Shown here piece after piece: positions 8,692 to 17,249 of a DNA stretch of 64,000 bases. The stretch spans positions 216,392-280,391 of the forward strand of contig NZ_JACSCH020000004.1 of assembly GCF_014451325.2 (NCBI RefSeq), read 5' to 3'. The stretch is from Streptomyces sp. CB02980 (GTDB taxonomy: Bacteria; Actinomycetota; Actinomycetes; Streptomycetales; Streptomycetaceae). The notes under the pieces are model-generated. The model was not told the origin of the DNA and made no database searches. It worked only from the letters and a program-made list of their open reading frames with translations. The translations under genes and the position numbers were made by a program. The first letter of the stretch is position 1; the number at the start of each line of letters is the position of its first letter.

Positions 8692-9964
8692 GCCCGGCCC
8701 CCTCCTCGTGGAACTCGGTCTCGCGCCAGTCCTCCGGCAGCAGATGGTCGAGCACGTCGTCGACGGTGACCGCGCCGAGCAGCGACCCGCTCTCGTCCAC
8801 CACCGGCGCCGCGACCATGTTGTACGCGGCGAGATAGCTGGTCACGGCCGGCAGCGGGGTGTCCGGGCCGAGCGGCGGAAGATCGCTGTCCACGAGGGAG
8901 CTGACCAGGGTGAACGGCGGATCGCGAAGGAGCCGCTGGAAGTGCACCGTGCCCAGGTACTTGCCCGTCGGCGTCTCGTCCGGCGGCCGGCACACGTACA
9001 CCTGCGCCGCCAGCGCCGGCGACAGGTCCTGCTGCCGGACCCGGGCCAGCGCGTCCGCGACCGTGGCGTCCGGCCGCAGCACGATCGGCTCCGTCGTCAT
9101 CAGACCGCCCGCCGTGCGCTCCTCGTACGCCAGGAGCCGGCGTACGTCGGCCGCGTCGTCCGGCTGCATCAGCGTCAGCAGCCGCTCCTTGTCCTCCTCC
9201 GGCAGCTCGGACAGCAGGTCGGCCGCGTCGTCCGGGTCCATCGCCTCCAGGACGTCGGCCGCGCGCTCCTCCTTCAGCTTGCCGAGGATCTCGATCTGGT
9301 CGTCCTCCGGCAGCTCCTCGAGGACGTCGGCGAGCCGGTCGTCGTCGAGCGCGGCGGCGACCTCGACACGCCGCTTGGCCGGGAGGTGGTGCAGCGCGTT
9401 GGCGAGGTCGGCGGGGCGCAGCTTCTCGAAGGTGGCGACCAGGCTCTCGGCGCCCTGCCCGTGCTCCTCCAGGGAGAAGCCGGTGACGCCCGACCACTCG
9501 ACGGTCAGCGTCTCGCCCTTGCGGCTCAGCACCCCGCCCTTCCCCTTGCGGACGAAGACCTTGTCGATCTCCCAGTCGCGGCGGGCGGGCAGCTGCTGGA
9601 TGGCGACGTCGAGGACGGTGACCTCCTCGCCCTCCTGCCCGCCGGGCCCCACGAGCCGGACGCGCCGGTCGAGGAGTTCGCCGAGGACGAGGCGCTCGGT
9701 GGGGCGCGGCTCGAAGCGGCGCATGTTGACGACACCGGTCGTGATGACCTGGCCGGACTCCACGCCGGTGATCCGGGTCATCGGCACGAACACCCGGCGG
9801 CGGCTGAGGACCTCCACGACCATGCCGAGCAGCCGCGGCGGCCTGCGGCCGACCCGCAGCATGGCCACCAGGTCGCTGACCCGGCCGACCTGGTCGCCGA
9901 CGGGGTCGAAGACCGGGACTCCGGCGAGGTGGGAGACGAAGATCCGGGGGGCGCCTGCCGCCAT
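8681..9964 (-). CDS. MgtE N-terminal/CBS-domain protein without a transporter domain
   Basis: A 427-residue soluble protein. A PRC-barrel-like N-terminal part comes first (FDPVGDQVGRVSDLV, to about residue 100). Next is the superhelical MgtE N domain with repeated leucine-rich ELPEDD segments (about 150-265), then a CBS pair (TEPIVLRPDATVADAL to VTVDDVLDHLLPEDWR). MgtE magnesium channels carry N-CBS domains that sense Mg2+, but this protein has no membrane helices. It is probably a stand-alone magnesium or nucleotide sensor, perhaps acting on the coupled DUF1003 protein. Confidence 0.88.
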   Translation of the reverse strand: MAAGAPRIFVSHLAGVPVFDPVGDQVGRVSDLVAMLRVGRRPPRLLGMVVEVLSRRRVFVPMTRITGVESGQVITTGVVNMRRFEPRPTERLVLGELLDRRVRLVGPGGQEGEEVTVLDVAIQQLPARRDWEIDKVFVRKGKGGVLSRKGETLTVEWSGVTGFSLEEHGQGAESLVATFEKLRPADLANALHHLPAKRRVEVAAALDDDRLADVLEELPEDDQIEILGKLKEERAADVLEAMDPDDAADLLSELPEEDKERLLTLMQPDDAADVRRLLAYEERTAGGLMTTEPIVLRPDATVADALARVRQQDLSPALAAQVYVCRPPDETPTGKYLGTVHFQRLLRDPPFTLVSSLVDSDLPPLGPDTPLPAVTSYLAAYNMVAAPVVDESGSLLGAVTVDDVLDHLLPEDWRETEFHEEGAGHGG

Positions 9965-10232
9965 GCCACGCGCCTCCTCGCTGCCGCACGATTCGAGTCT
10001 TTGCCGAGCTTTGCCGGGTTCAGGCTAGCCCGTGCCGTTCCGCCCCGCCCCGGCAGCGCCTCCGTACGGCTGCTGCCGGGCGCGTCAGCCGGCCCGGGTA
10101 CGCTGCGGTCTGCCGTCCCCACCGGCACGCCGGCCCTCCCGCCCGGCAGAACCCCCAGAACAGAAGACCGCCGCCCGGGTCCCCCCGTACGGGCCGCGGT
10201 CCGTGTCCCCCACGACATGAGAGGCAGCGCTG

Positions 10233-10991
10233 ATGGCCGTTCGTGCCGCGTCGTCGCGTATCCACCGGGCCGTCGTGCCGCTCGCGCTCTGCGCCGGCCT
10301 GACCGTCGCGCTCACGGCCTGCGCCGCCGATCCGGACGAGGGGACCAACGGGGTCGGGAGACTCTCCGCGGCCGAGATCGAGGGCAAGGCGCGGACCGCC
10401 GCGGACACCGCGAGGGCGGTACGGCTCTCCGGCACCCTGGTCAGCAAGGGCGACACCTTCAAGCTGAACATGCGCCTCAAGCAGGACGGCGCCACCGGCT
10501 CGGTGACGACGAAGAACAGCACCTTCGAGCTGCTGCGGGTCGGCGAGGCGCTCTATCTGAAGGCGGACGCGGACTTCTGGTCCCACGAGACCACGGGCAG
10601 CGACAAGCCGACGGAGGCGGACGCCGAGGCCGCCGACAAGCTCGACGACAAGTACGTGAAGGTGCCGCAGGGCGACCCCGCGTACAAGCAGCTGCGCGGC
10701 TTCACCGACATGGACCTGCTGCTGACCGGGCTGACCGGGCTGCACGGGGCGAAGGTCAAGGGCGACCGGGACCAGATCGGCGGGGTCCGCACGGTCAAGG
10801 TCAAGGGCGGCGCGGACGGCGAGGGCGGCACCCTCGACGTGGCGCTGCAGGGCGACCCGTACCCGCTGCAGTTCGCACGGGGCGGGGGAGCGGGCCTGGT
10901 GGTCCTCTCCGAGTGGAACAAGGACTTCCCGCTCACCGAGCCGTCGAAGGAAGAGATCCTCGACTACGGCAAGCAGCTGCCCAGGACCTGA
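10233..10991 (+). CDS. LppX/LprG-like lipoprotein
   Basis: A 252-residue lipoprotein. Residues 1-29 are a signal peptide ending in the lipobox LTAC with Cys30. The mature part has the pattern of the LppX_LprAFG family: RLSGTLVSKGDTFKLNMRL, a later YLKADADFW, and DKYVKV. That family folds as a half-barrel with a lipid-binding cavity and in mycobacteria carries lipids or glycolipids across the envelope. A second relative lies between adnA and adnB in this window. The ATG at 10233 is preceded by GAGAGGC. It is monocistronic. Confidence 0.8.
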   Translation: MAVRAASSRIHRAVVPLALCAGLTVALTACAADPDEGTNGVGRLSAAEIEGKARTAADTARAVRLSGTLVSKGDTFKLNMRLKQDGATGSVTTKNSTFELLRVGEALYLKADADFWSHETTGSDKPTEADAEAADKLDDKYVKVPQGDPAYKQLRGFTDMDLLLTGLTGLHGAKVKGDRDQIGGVRTVKVKGGADGEGGTLDVALQGDPYPLQFARGGGAGLVVLSEWNKDFPLTEPSKEEILDYGKQLPRT

Positions 10992-11015
10992 TCCGGGGCG
11001 CCTTTCAGCGGCGCT

Positions 11016-11128
11016 GATCCCGGGCGCTGCCTACGGACCCGATCCCGGGCGGCGTCTACGGACGAGATCCCGGGCTGCGGCGTCTACGGACCCCGTCCCG
11101 GGCGGTGCGTCTACGGACGAGATCCCGG
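11016..11128. repeat. Short imperfect direct repeats between two genes
   Basis: Four copies of a 25-29-nt unit (GATCCCGGGC ... GTCTACGGAC) follow each other at 11016, 11041, 11066 and 11095, and a fifth partial copy begins at 11121. They fill the space between the 3' ends of the lipoprotein gene and the convergent hypothetical gene. Confidence 0.85.
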
Positions 11129-11129
11129 T

Positions 11130-11639
11130 TCAGCGGCGCTTGCGGCGCTTGAGCAGCAGCTTCGGGAGACCGGACGGCACCGGGTCGCGGGTCGTGGCCG
11201 CCGAGGGCAGCGGTACGGCCGCCAGGGAGCCGTCCGGCAGCTCCGTGGTCGAGGACCGGGGGTCGAGCCGCAGGACCCGGCACTCGCGCCCCCAGCGGCC
11301 CGTCATGGCCTCTCCGTCGGGTGCGTTGAGCCGCTTGCCCTTCAGCTCGGCGACCGCCGCGTCCCACTCCTCGGTGCCGTGCGCGATCTCGCGCACGGCG
11401 GCCGTCCAGGCGACGAGTCGGCCGCCCTTGTCCTTGCTGCGGACCGTGACCTCGGCCGTCCCGCCGTCCACCAGGCCCGGTAGCGGCTGCTCGCCGGGGC
11501 CGTCGCCGACGACGAACGCGGCGCCGTCGAACCAGACGTGCCAGAGCGCGCGGGCCGGGCCGGTGCCGCGGACCCACACCAGGCCGGACTTCTTGGTGGC
11601 CTCCTCGACGAGGGCGGACCCGAGCAGCTCTTCAGTCAT
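11130..11639 (-). CDS. Conserved hypothetical protein, possible pyridoxamine-oxidase-like fold
   Basis: A 169-residue soluble protein starting at the ATG at 11637-11639. It begins TEELLGSALVEEATKKSG, contains WHVWFDGAAFVVGDG and VTVRSKDKGGRLVAW, and ends in a basic tail (KLLLKRRKRR). The alternating beta-strands with a GRWG turn resemble small FMN-binding split-barrel proteins, but no diagnostic cofactor motif is visible, so this is a weak suggestion. It lies downstream of corA on the same strand, separated by a hairpin. Confidence 0.7.
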   Translation of the reverse strand: MTEELLGSALVEEATKKSGLVWVRGTGPARALWHVWFDGAAFVVGDGPGEQPLPGLVDGGTAEVTVRSKDKGGRLVAWTAAVREIAHGTEEWDAAVAELKGKRLNAPDGEAMTGRWGRECRVLRLDPRSSTTELPDGSLAAVPLPSAATTRDPVPSGLPKLLLKRRKRR

Positions 11640-11660
11640 GGTCCGAAGCCTAGGGGATGT

Positions 11661-11698
11661 CCTGCCGGTCAGGCCGGGCTCGCGGCCTGATGGGCAGG
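11661..11698 (-). terminator. Hairpin after corA
   Basis: Nested arms CCTGCC (11661-11666) with GGCAGG (11693-11698) and TCAGGCC (11669-11675) with GGCCTGA (11684-11690) form one long imperfect stem just downstream of the corA stop. No T-run follows, as is common for Streptomyces terminators. Confidence 0.6.
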
Positions 11699-11719
11699 AC
11701 GCCCCCGGCCGCCGTGCGG

Positions 11720-12847
11720 TCACAGCCAGCCGTTGCGCTTCAGCGTGCGGTGGATGGTGAAACAGATCGCGACGATGCCGGTCAGCACCATCGGGTAGCC
11801 GTACTTCCAGTGCAGCTCGGGCATGTGGTCGAAGTTCATGCCGTACACGCCGCAGACCGCCGTGGGGACGGCGACGATCGCCGCCCACGAGGTGATCTTG
11901 CGCATGTCCTCGTTCTGCGCGACGGTCGCCTGCGCCAGGTTGGCCTGGAGGATCGAGTTGAGCAGTTCGTCGAAGCCGACGACCTGCTCCTGCACGCGCG
12001 CGAGGTGGTCGGCGACGTCCCGGAAGTACTTCTGGATGTCGGGGTCGACCAGCCGCATCGGCCGCTCGGAGAGCAGCTGCATCGGGCGGAGCAGCGGCGT
12101 GACGGCCCGCTTGAACTCCAGTACCTCACGCTTCAGCTGGTAGATCCGGCCGGTGTCCGTACCGCGTGTCGAGCCCTTCGCGGCCGGCGAGAAGACGTCG
12201 ATCTCCAGCTGGTCGATGTCGAGTTCGACGGCGTCGGCGACCGCGATGTAGCCGTCGACGACATGGTCGGAGAGGGCGTGCAGCACCGCCGAGGGCCCTT
12301 TGGCGAGCAGCTCGGGCTCGCCCTGGAGGCGGTGCCGGAGGTTGCGCAGGGAGCCCTGGCCGCCGTGCCGGACGGTGATGACGAAGTCGGGGCCGGTGAA
12401 GCACATGACCTCGCCGGTCTCGACGACCTCGCTGGTCGCGGTGAGTTCGGCGTGCTCGACGTAGTGGATGGTCTTGAACACGGTGAAGAGGGTGTCGTCG
12501 TACCGCTCCAGCTTGGGTCGCTGGTGGGCGTGGACGGCGTCCTCGACGGCCAGCGGGTGCAGCCCGAACTCGGCGGCGATACCGGCGAATTCGGCCTCGG
12601 TCGGCTCGTGCAGACCGATCCAGGCGAAGCCGCCGTTCTCCCGTACGCGGCTCATGGCGCCGCGCGGGGTGAGGCACTCGCGGTCGTCGATGCGGCGTCC
12701 GTCGCGGTAGACGGCGCAGTCGACCACGGCGCTGGAGGCCGTGTGGTCGCGGGTGGGGTCGTACGAGGTGTACGTGGTGGGGGTCTTGCGCAGGGGGTGC
12801 CGCAGGCTCGGACGGACGGCGGCGCGCAGGTCACGGATCATCGACAT
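11720..12847 (-). CDS. corA: CorA-family magnesium/cobalt transporter
   Basis: A 375-residue protein with a long acidic cytoplasmic domain and two C-terminal membrane helices. The signature GMN sits in the loop between them (VYGMNFDHMPELHWKYGYP), which forms the ion selectivity filter. The protein should act as a pentameric Mg2+ channel. Of three nearby in-frame ATGs, the one at 12845-12847 has the best distance (7 nt) from GAAGGAG. A 427-nt region with its own small ORF precedes the gene. CorA also lies near the sigE block in mycobacteria (Rv1239c). Confidence 0.9.
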   Translation of the reverse strand: MSMIRDLRAAVRPSLRHPLRKTPTTYTSYDPTRDHTASSAVVDCAVYRDGRRIDDRECLTPRGAMSRVRENGGFAWIGLHEPTEAEFAGIAAEFGLHPLAVEDAVHAHQRPKLERYDDTLFTVFKTIHYVEHAELTATSEVVETGEVMCFTGPDFVITVRHGGQGSLRNLRHRLQGEPELLAKGPSAVLHALSDHVVDGYIAVADAVELDIDQLEIDVFSPAAKGSTRGTDTGRIYQLKREVLEFKRAVTPLLRPMQLLSERPMRLVDPDIQKYFRDVADHLARVQEQVVGFDELLNSILQANLAQATVAQNEDMRKITSWAAIVAVPTAVCGVYGMNFDHMPELHWKYGYPMVLTGIVAICFTIHRTLKRNGWL

Positions 12848-13274
12848 GGGCATGCTCCTTCACGGAGAAGCCGTCGGCGAGCGTGGAACAGCCCGGAATG
12901 GGGACGTGGAGCTACGTCGTCCACAAAGCGGGCGGCACCGAGAGGTCGCGGTGACGGCGTTCGCTACAGACAGGCAAAGGCGAGATGCTCTTCCGTCGTG
13001 CGAGATGCCGGAGAGGCGGGTCCGTACGGATACGGGCCGGGAATCACCGGAAGTACGTACGCACCGGGCTCGGGTGCGGGGCGGAAGAGCGGCTGGTACT
13101 GCCCGATCGACTTCGGTCCATCGCAGCCCCACCTCCTCCGGCCGGTCCCTCGTGAGGGATGACGTGTGACGAGTAGTCGGGAGTTCGGGACTCCCGACCA
13201 GCGGCCAAGACTATCAGCCGACTGAGGGTCAATCCCTTCCTTTGCCCGTTCCATACGCGCTTTATGCTCAAGAC
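12848..13274. other. Intergenic region: corA leader and SUFU promoter
   Basis: Divergent 427-nt gap. On the minus strand it holds a 25-codon ORF with a strong Shine-Dalgarno and a 9-bp perfect hairpin (13176-13184 with 13190-13198). On the plus strand TATGCT at 13263-13268 lies 6 nt before the SUFU gene start. I see no M-box or other known riboswitch pattern. Confidence 0.6.
13044..13121 (-). CDS. Possible 25-residue leader peptide upstream of corA
   Basis: An ORF of 25 codons beginning MDRSRSGSTSRSSAPHPSP and ending in TYFR. A GGAGGAGG Shine-Dalgarno lies 10 nt before the ATG, much better than chance in this gap. It ends about 195 nt upstream of corA. Ser/Arg/Pro-rich composition and position recall leader ORFs that control magnesium transporters in enteric bacteria (CorL, MgtL), but there is no sequence relation that I can see. 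Coding status is unproven. Confidence 0.4.
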   Translation of the reverse strand: MDRSRSGSTSRSSAPHPSPVRTYFR

Positions 13275-13859
13275 ATGGGAGAAGTTCTTGCTCTGGTCGA
13301 GGCCCGGTTGCGGACGGCGCTCGGAGAACCGGACGCGCGGGCCGCAGTGACGTTCCTCGGCACGGACCGGATCGAGGTGCTCCGCTTCATTGACGGCGAC
13401 CTCGTGCGGTACGCGACCCTCGGCATGTCCGCACAGCCGATGGCCGACCCGACCGCCGCGCTCGCCGACCCGGTCAAGGGACCGCGCGCCGAGCTCGTCC
13501 TGACGGTACGGGCCGGCCTCGCCGACACCGACAGGGTGCTCCGACCGCTCGCGGTCCTCGCCGCGACCCCGCAGGTCGAGGGCGTCATCGTGGCCGCGGG
13601 CGCCTCGCTCGACGTCGGCGACCCGCTCTGGCCGGGCGCCGCCTTCAGCTCGGTCCTGGTGGCCGAGTCGGGTGGCCTCGTCGAGGACCTGGAGCTCGAC
13701 GAGCCGATGGACCCGGTGCGGTTCCTGCCGCTGCTCCCGATGACCTCGAACGAGGCGGCGTGGAAGCGGGTCCACGGGGCACAGGCCCTGGAGGAGCGCT
13801 GGCTGACGCAGGGCACGGACCTGCGCGATCCGCTGCGCAGGTCCGTGAATCTGGACTGA
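13275..13859 (+). CDS. Suppressor-of-fused (SUFU) domain protein
   Basis: A 194-residue soluble protein of the bacterial SUFU family. It has an N-terminal helix (MGEVLALVEARLRTAL), a beta-sheet core with VLRFIDGDLVRYATLGMS, and the C-terminal FLPLLPMTSNEAAWKRVHG region, where family members carry the conserved ExxW-like signature. Function in bacteria is unknown; some SUFU proteins are polymorphic-toxin immunity proteins, but this one has no toxin neighbour. The ATG at 13275 lies 6 nt after a TATGCT -10 box and has no Shine-Dalgarno, so the mRNA is probably leaderless. Confidence 0.8.
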   Translation: MGEVLALVEARLRTALGEPDARAAVTFLGTDRIEVLRFIDGDLVRYATLGMSAQPMADPTAALADPVKGPRAELVLTVRAGLADTDRVLRPLAVLAATPQVEGVIVAAGASLDVGDPLWPGAAFSSVLVAESGGLVEDLELDEPMDPVRFLPLLPMTSNEAAWKRVHGAQALEERWLTQGTDLRDPLRRSVNLD

Positions 13860-13860
13860 G

Positions 13861-13902
13861 GGCCGAGGGCCGAGGGCCGAGGGTCGAAGGCTGAGGGCCG
13901 GG
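13861..13902. repeat. Heptanucleotide tandem repeat
   Basis: Six tandem copies of a 7-nt unit (GGCCGAG, the last three slightly diverged) directly follow the SUFU stop codon, before the convergent MFS gene. Confidence 0.85.
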
Positions 13903-13947
13903 GTCGCTCGGCGGGCGAGGACGCCGATGCCGCTCAGCCGACGCCGC

Positions 13948-15177
13948 TCAGCCGGCGAAGACCCCGACGCCGTCCTCCGTGGCGTGCTTCGGGGCGAGTT
14001 CCCGTGCGTCGTGGGTGAGGGCGCCGCGGCGGACCCGGACGACCACGGCGCCGAGCGCCGCGGCCACGCCCGCCACCACGAACGGCATGTGGACGTCGCT
14101 CCACTCCTCGATCTTCGGGGCGAAGTACGGGGCGGCCGCCGCGGCGAACCAGCGGACGAAGTTGTAGCCCGCGCTGGCCACCGGGCGCGGGGCGTCCGAG
14201 ACGCCGAGGGCGAGTTCGGTGAAGACGGTGTTGTTGACGCCGATGAACGCGCCGGACAGGACCGTGCAGACGATCGCGGTCGTGTGGTCGCCGTATCCGA
14301 GCACCACCACGTCGACCGCGAGCAGCACCAGTGAGCCGCCGAGGACGGTGAGCGAGCCGAAGCGCCGCTGGAGCCGGGGTGCGACCAGGACCGAGAAGAC
14401 GGCGAGCAGCACACCCCAGGCGAAGAACACCGCGCCGGACTTGTACGGCGTCATGTCCAGCACGAACGGGGTGAAGGCGAGCACCGTGAAGAAGGCGTAG
14501 TTGTAGAAGAACGCGGCCGCCGCGGCCGAGGCGAGTCCGCCGTGGCCCAGCGCCCGGATCGGGTCGAGCAGGGAGGTCCTGCGGGCCGGCTTCGGCTGCT
14601 CCTTGAGGAAGACCGCGATGCACAGGAAGCCGATCGCCATCAGCGCGGCGGTGCCGAAGAAGGGGTAGCGCCAGCTGGCGTCGCCGAGCACGGCGCCGAG
14701 CAGTGGCCCGCAGGCCATGCCGAGGCCGAGTGCCGACTCGTAGAGCAGGATCGCGGCCGCGCTGCCGCCGGCCGCGGCGCCGACGATCACGGCGAGCGAG
14801 GTCGAGACGAAGAGCGCGTTGCCGAGTCCCCAGCCGGCCCGGAAGCCGACGAGTTCGCCGACGGAGTCCGAGGTGCCGGCGAGGGCCGCGAAGACGACGA
14901 CCAGTGCGAGTCCGGCGAGCAGGGTCCGGCGTCCCCCGATGCGGCTGGAGACGAAGCCGGTCACCAGCATCGCGACGGCGGTGATGAGGAAGTACGAGGT
15001 GAAGAGCAGCGACACCTGACTGGGCGTCGCGTCCAGGCCCTGGGCGATCGACGGCAGGATCGGGTCGACGAGGCCGATGCCCATGAAGGCGACGACGGAC
15101 GCGCCGGCGGTGGCCCAGACGGCCGGTGGCTGACGCAGGATGCTGCCTCCGCCGGCGTTCTCTGCTGCGCTCTCCAT
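13948..15177 (-). CDS. MFS transporter, drug-efflux type
   Basis: A 409-residue, 12-helix major facilitator. The first helix pair contains GIGLVDPILPSIAQGLDATP, typical of the DHA1 group (motif D1). SSRIGGRRTLL is the motif A loop between helices 2 and 3, and AGWGLGNALFVSTSLAVIVG lies in helix 4. This architecture exports small hydrophobic compounds in exchange for protons. The ATG is at 15175-15177. The upstream region is AT-rich with a small palindrome. No regulator gene is adjacent. Confidence 0.88.
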   Translation of the reverse strand: MESAAENAGGGSILRQPPAVWATAGASVVAFMGIGLVDPILPSIAQGLDATPSQVSLLFTSYFLITAVAMLVTGFVSSRIGGRRTLLAGLALVVVFAALAGTSDSVGELVGFRAGWGLGNALFVSTSLAVIVGAAAGGSAAAILLYESALGLGMACGPLLGAVLGDASWRYPFFGTAALMAIGFLCIAVFLKEQPKPARRTSLLDPIRALGHGGLASAAAAAFFYNYAFFTVLAFTPFVLDMTPYKSGAVFFAWGVLLAVFSVLVAPRLQRRFGSLTVLGGSLVLLAVDVVVLGYGDHTTAIVCTVLSGAFIGVNNTVFTELALGVSDAPRPVASAGYNFVRWFAAAAAPYFAPKIEEWSDVHMPFVVAGVAAALGAVVVRVRRGALTHDARELAPKHATEDGVGVFAG

Positions 15178-15225
15178 GGGTGCCGCTCCTCCGCGTCGAG
15201 ATGGCTGCGATATACACAGAATAAG

Positions 15226-15238
15226 TTAGAGCAACTAA
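15226..15238. promoter_or_regulatory. Small palindrome in the MFS gene promoter region
   Basis: TTAG-N5-CTAA about 50 nt upstream of the MFS start, within an AT-rich patch (15208-15260) unusual for this genome. The size would suit a MarR- or TetR-type repressor half-site pair, but no such regulator is next to it. Confidence 0.35.
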
Positions 15239-15356
15239 TGAGTGCAAGTTACATCTATATCTGCGGGCGGCAGGGGGTGAACGCCACGGGCCGGACGGGT
15301 GATCGTCGGTTGATCGTCCTTGACGCGGGGCTCCGGTGGTAGGACCGTTGAGCCCT

Positions 15357-15995
15357 ATGAGGGGCGAACCCAGTTGTCCGAAGTGTGGTGGCCGGGTCAG
15401 GGCGCCCGGTCTGTTCGCCGACTCCTGGCAGTGCGACGTGCACGGCTCGGTGCACCCGCTCCAGCCCGTGATCCCGCCCAGCGTCGAGGCCCTCGGCGTC
15501 GTGGTGCACCGGTCCCACGTGCCGGTGTGGATGCCGTGGCCCCTGCCTGTCGGCTGGCTCTTCACCGGAGTCGCGTACGCCGGTGACGACCGCAGCGGCG
15601 GACGCGCGACCGCCGTCGCCTGCTCGGGACCCGGACCGCTCGGCGGTATCGGCGAGTTGCTCCTGGTCGCCGAGGAACTCGGCGTCGGCCTCGGTGCCCG
15701 GTACGCCGGCATCGACGGCCCCGACCCCGGCGCGGGCATGGCCATCGACAAACCCCCGCAGACGAAGGTCCTCGCCGCCGGACGGCCGACCCCGCTCTGG
15801 CACGTCAACGGCGCACCGCAGGACCGCGCGGTCTTCGCGGGGGAGGCGCGCGGCCTCTGGCTGTGGGCGATCGTCTGGCCCGAGCAGTCCGGGCTCCTGA
15901 TGTACGACGAGCTGGTCCTGACGGACCTGCGCGACGCGGGCGCCGAGGTCGAACTCCTGCCGTGCGGAGCGCTGACACCGAGGCTGCTGAGCTGA
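15357..15995 (+). CDS. DUF6758 family protein
   Basis: A 212-residue protein that starts MRGEPSCPKCGGRVRAPG. The CPKC pair and a later CDVHG give a zinc-ribbon-like N-terminus. The rest is a soluble alpha/beta domain rich in Gly and Pro (WMPWPLPVGWLFTGVAYAGDD, LLLVAEELGVGLGARYAGID). It matches a protein family widespread in Streptomyces and known only as DUF6758. It is read in the same direction as the PHP-domain gene 104 nt downstream. No biochemical role can be inferred. Confidence 0.78.
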   Translation: MRGEPSCPKCGGRVRAPGLFADSWQCDVHGSVHPLQPVIPPSVEALGVVVHRSHVPVWMPWPLPVGWLFTGVAYAGDDRSGGRATAVACSGPGPLGGIGELLLVAEELGVGLGARYAGIDGPDPGAGMAIDKPPQTKVLAAGRPTPLWHVNGAPQDRAVFAGEARGLWLWAIVWPEQSGLLMYDELVLTDLRDAGAEVELLPCGALTPRLLS

Positions 15996-16099
15996 CGCGC
16001 GCCCGGCCGGTCCGGCCGGCTCCTTCCGTACGGGCGTGTTCGATTCGCCCGTTATGCTGGAGCGTCCCTCGTCCGTGCCGAAGTCCTGGAGTCCGCGTC

Positions 16100-16963
16100 G
16101 TGCGCATCGACCTGCACACCCACTCCACGGCCTCCGACGGTACGGACTCCCCGGCCGAGCTCGTCCGCAACGCGGCCGCCGCCGGGCTCGACGTCGTCGC
16201 GCTGACGGACCACGACACCACCCGGGGCCACGCCGAGGCGATCGCGGCACTGCCCGAGGGGCTGACCCTCGTCACCGGGGCCGAGCTGTCCTGCCGGGTC
16301 GACGGCATCGGCCTGCACATGCTCGCGTACCTCTTCGACCCCGAGGAGCCCGCGCTCCTCGCCGAGCGTGAGCTCGTCCGCGACGACCGGGTCCCGCGCG
16401 CGCGGGCCATGGTCGGCAAGCTCCAGGAGCTCGGCGTTCCCGTCACCTGGGAGCAGGTCGCCCGGATCGCCGGCGACGGCTCCCTGGGCCGTCCGCACGT
16501 CGCCGAGGCGCTCGTCGAGCTCGGGGTCGTACCGGATGTGTCCGGGGCGTTCACGCCCGAGTGGCTCGCCGACGGCGGCCGGGCGTACGTCGAGAAGCAC
16601 GAGCTCGACCCGATCGACGCGATCCGTCTGGTCAAGGCGGCCGGCGGCGTCACCGTCTTCGCGCACCCGCTCGCCGTCAAGCGCGGCCAGGTGCTGCCCG
16701 AGGCCTCGATAGCCCGGCTCGCCGAGGCCGGACTCGACGGCATCGAGGTCGACCACATGGACCACGACGAGGCGACGCGGGCGCGGCTGCGCGGGCTCGC
16801 GAAGGAGCTGGGTCTGCTGACCACCGGCTCCAGCGACTACCACGGCAGCCGCAAGACCTGCCGCCTCGGCGAGTACACGACCGACCCCGAGATCTACGGC
16901 GAGATCACCCGCCGTGCCGCGGGGGCCTTCCCGGTCCCCGGCGCGGGGGGAACCGCCGCCTAG
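16100..16963 (+). CDS. PHP-domain phosphoesterase
   Basis: A 287-residue PHP protein. VRIDLHTHSTASDGTDSP at the N-terminus supplies the HxH metal ligands, ALTDHDTTRGH the next pair, GAELSCR a Glu, and TTGSSDYHGSRK the C-terminal Asp-His. The insertion and overall length fit the TrpH/YciV group, which in E. coli hydrolyses 3',5'-bisphosphonucleotides and trims RNA 5' ends (RNase AM). The start is GTG at 16100 with GGAG 9 nt upstream. A TATGCT -10-like element lies at about 16053. Confidence 0.85.
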   Translation: MRIDLHTHSTASDGTDSPAELVRNAAAAGLDVVALTDHDTTRGHAEAIAALPEGLTLVTGAELSCRVDGIGLHMLAYLFDPEEPALLAERELVRDDRVPRARAMVGKLQELGVPVTWEQVARIAGDGSLGRPHVAEALVELGVVPDVSGAFTPEWLADGGRAYVEKHELDPIDAIRLVKAAGGVTVFAHPLAVKRGQVLPEASIARLAEAGLDGIEVDHMDHDEATRARLRGLAKELGLLTTGSSDYHGSRKTCRLGEYTTDPEIYGEITRRAAGAFPVPGAGGTAA

Positions 16964-17013
16964 CCTCTGGCTGCCGGGCTCCACGGGGTCCGGACCCCTT
17001 CCGCGGGACCCGT

Positions 17014-17035
17014 CTCCCGGCCGGTCGGCCGGGAG
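17014..17035 (+). terminator. Hairpin after the PHP gene
   Basis: Perfect 9-bp arms CTCCCGGCC/GGCCGGGAG around a GGTC loop lie 51 nt past the PHP stop, in a 286-nt gap that is otherwise featureless. There is no T-run. Confidence 0.55.
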
Positions 17036-17249
17036 GTCCGGCGCGCTCCGTGCCCTGACCCGTGTCCGGGTGCGGGCCGCGCGGTCTGTCCGCGTGCCTG
17101 CCCAGTGGCTTCTCTCCTCCTGGTCCGCCCCCGCACGGCTCCGTGCCGTGACGCGGGGTGGCGCTCTTCCTGCCCTGCTTTCGGAATCCCGCATTCCGCC
17201 CCGCCGGGCCACACCCCACCGTTCGACCTCTCCTGCAAGGCACCCCACC

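Noticed and set aside
12964..13254. A 96-codon minus-strand frame in the corA leader with Pro/Tyr-rich end.
   Set aside because: No ribosome site at its start; the overlapping 25-codon ORF has a far stronger one.
12848..13274. Mg2+ riboswitch (M-box) before corA.
   Set aside because: None of the conserved M-box segments could be found on the minus strand.
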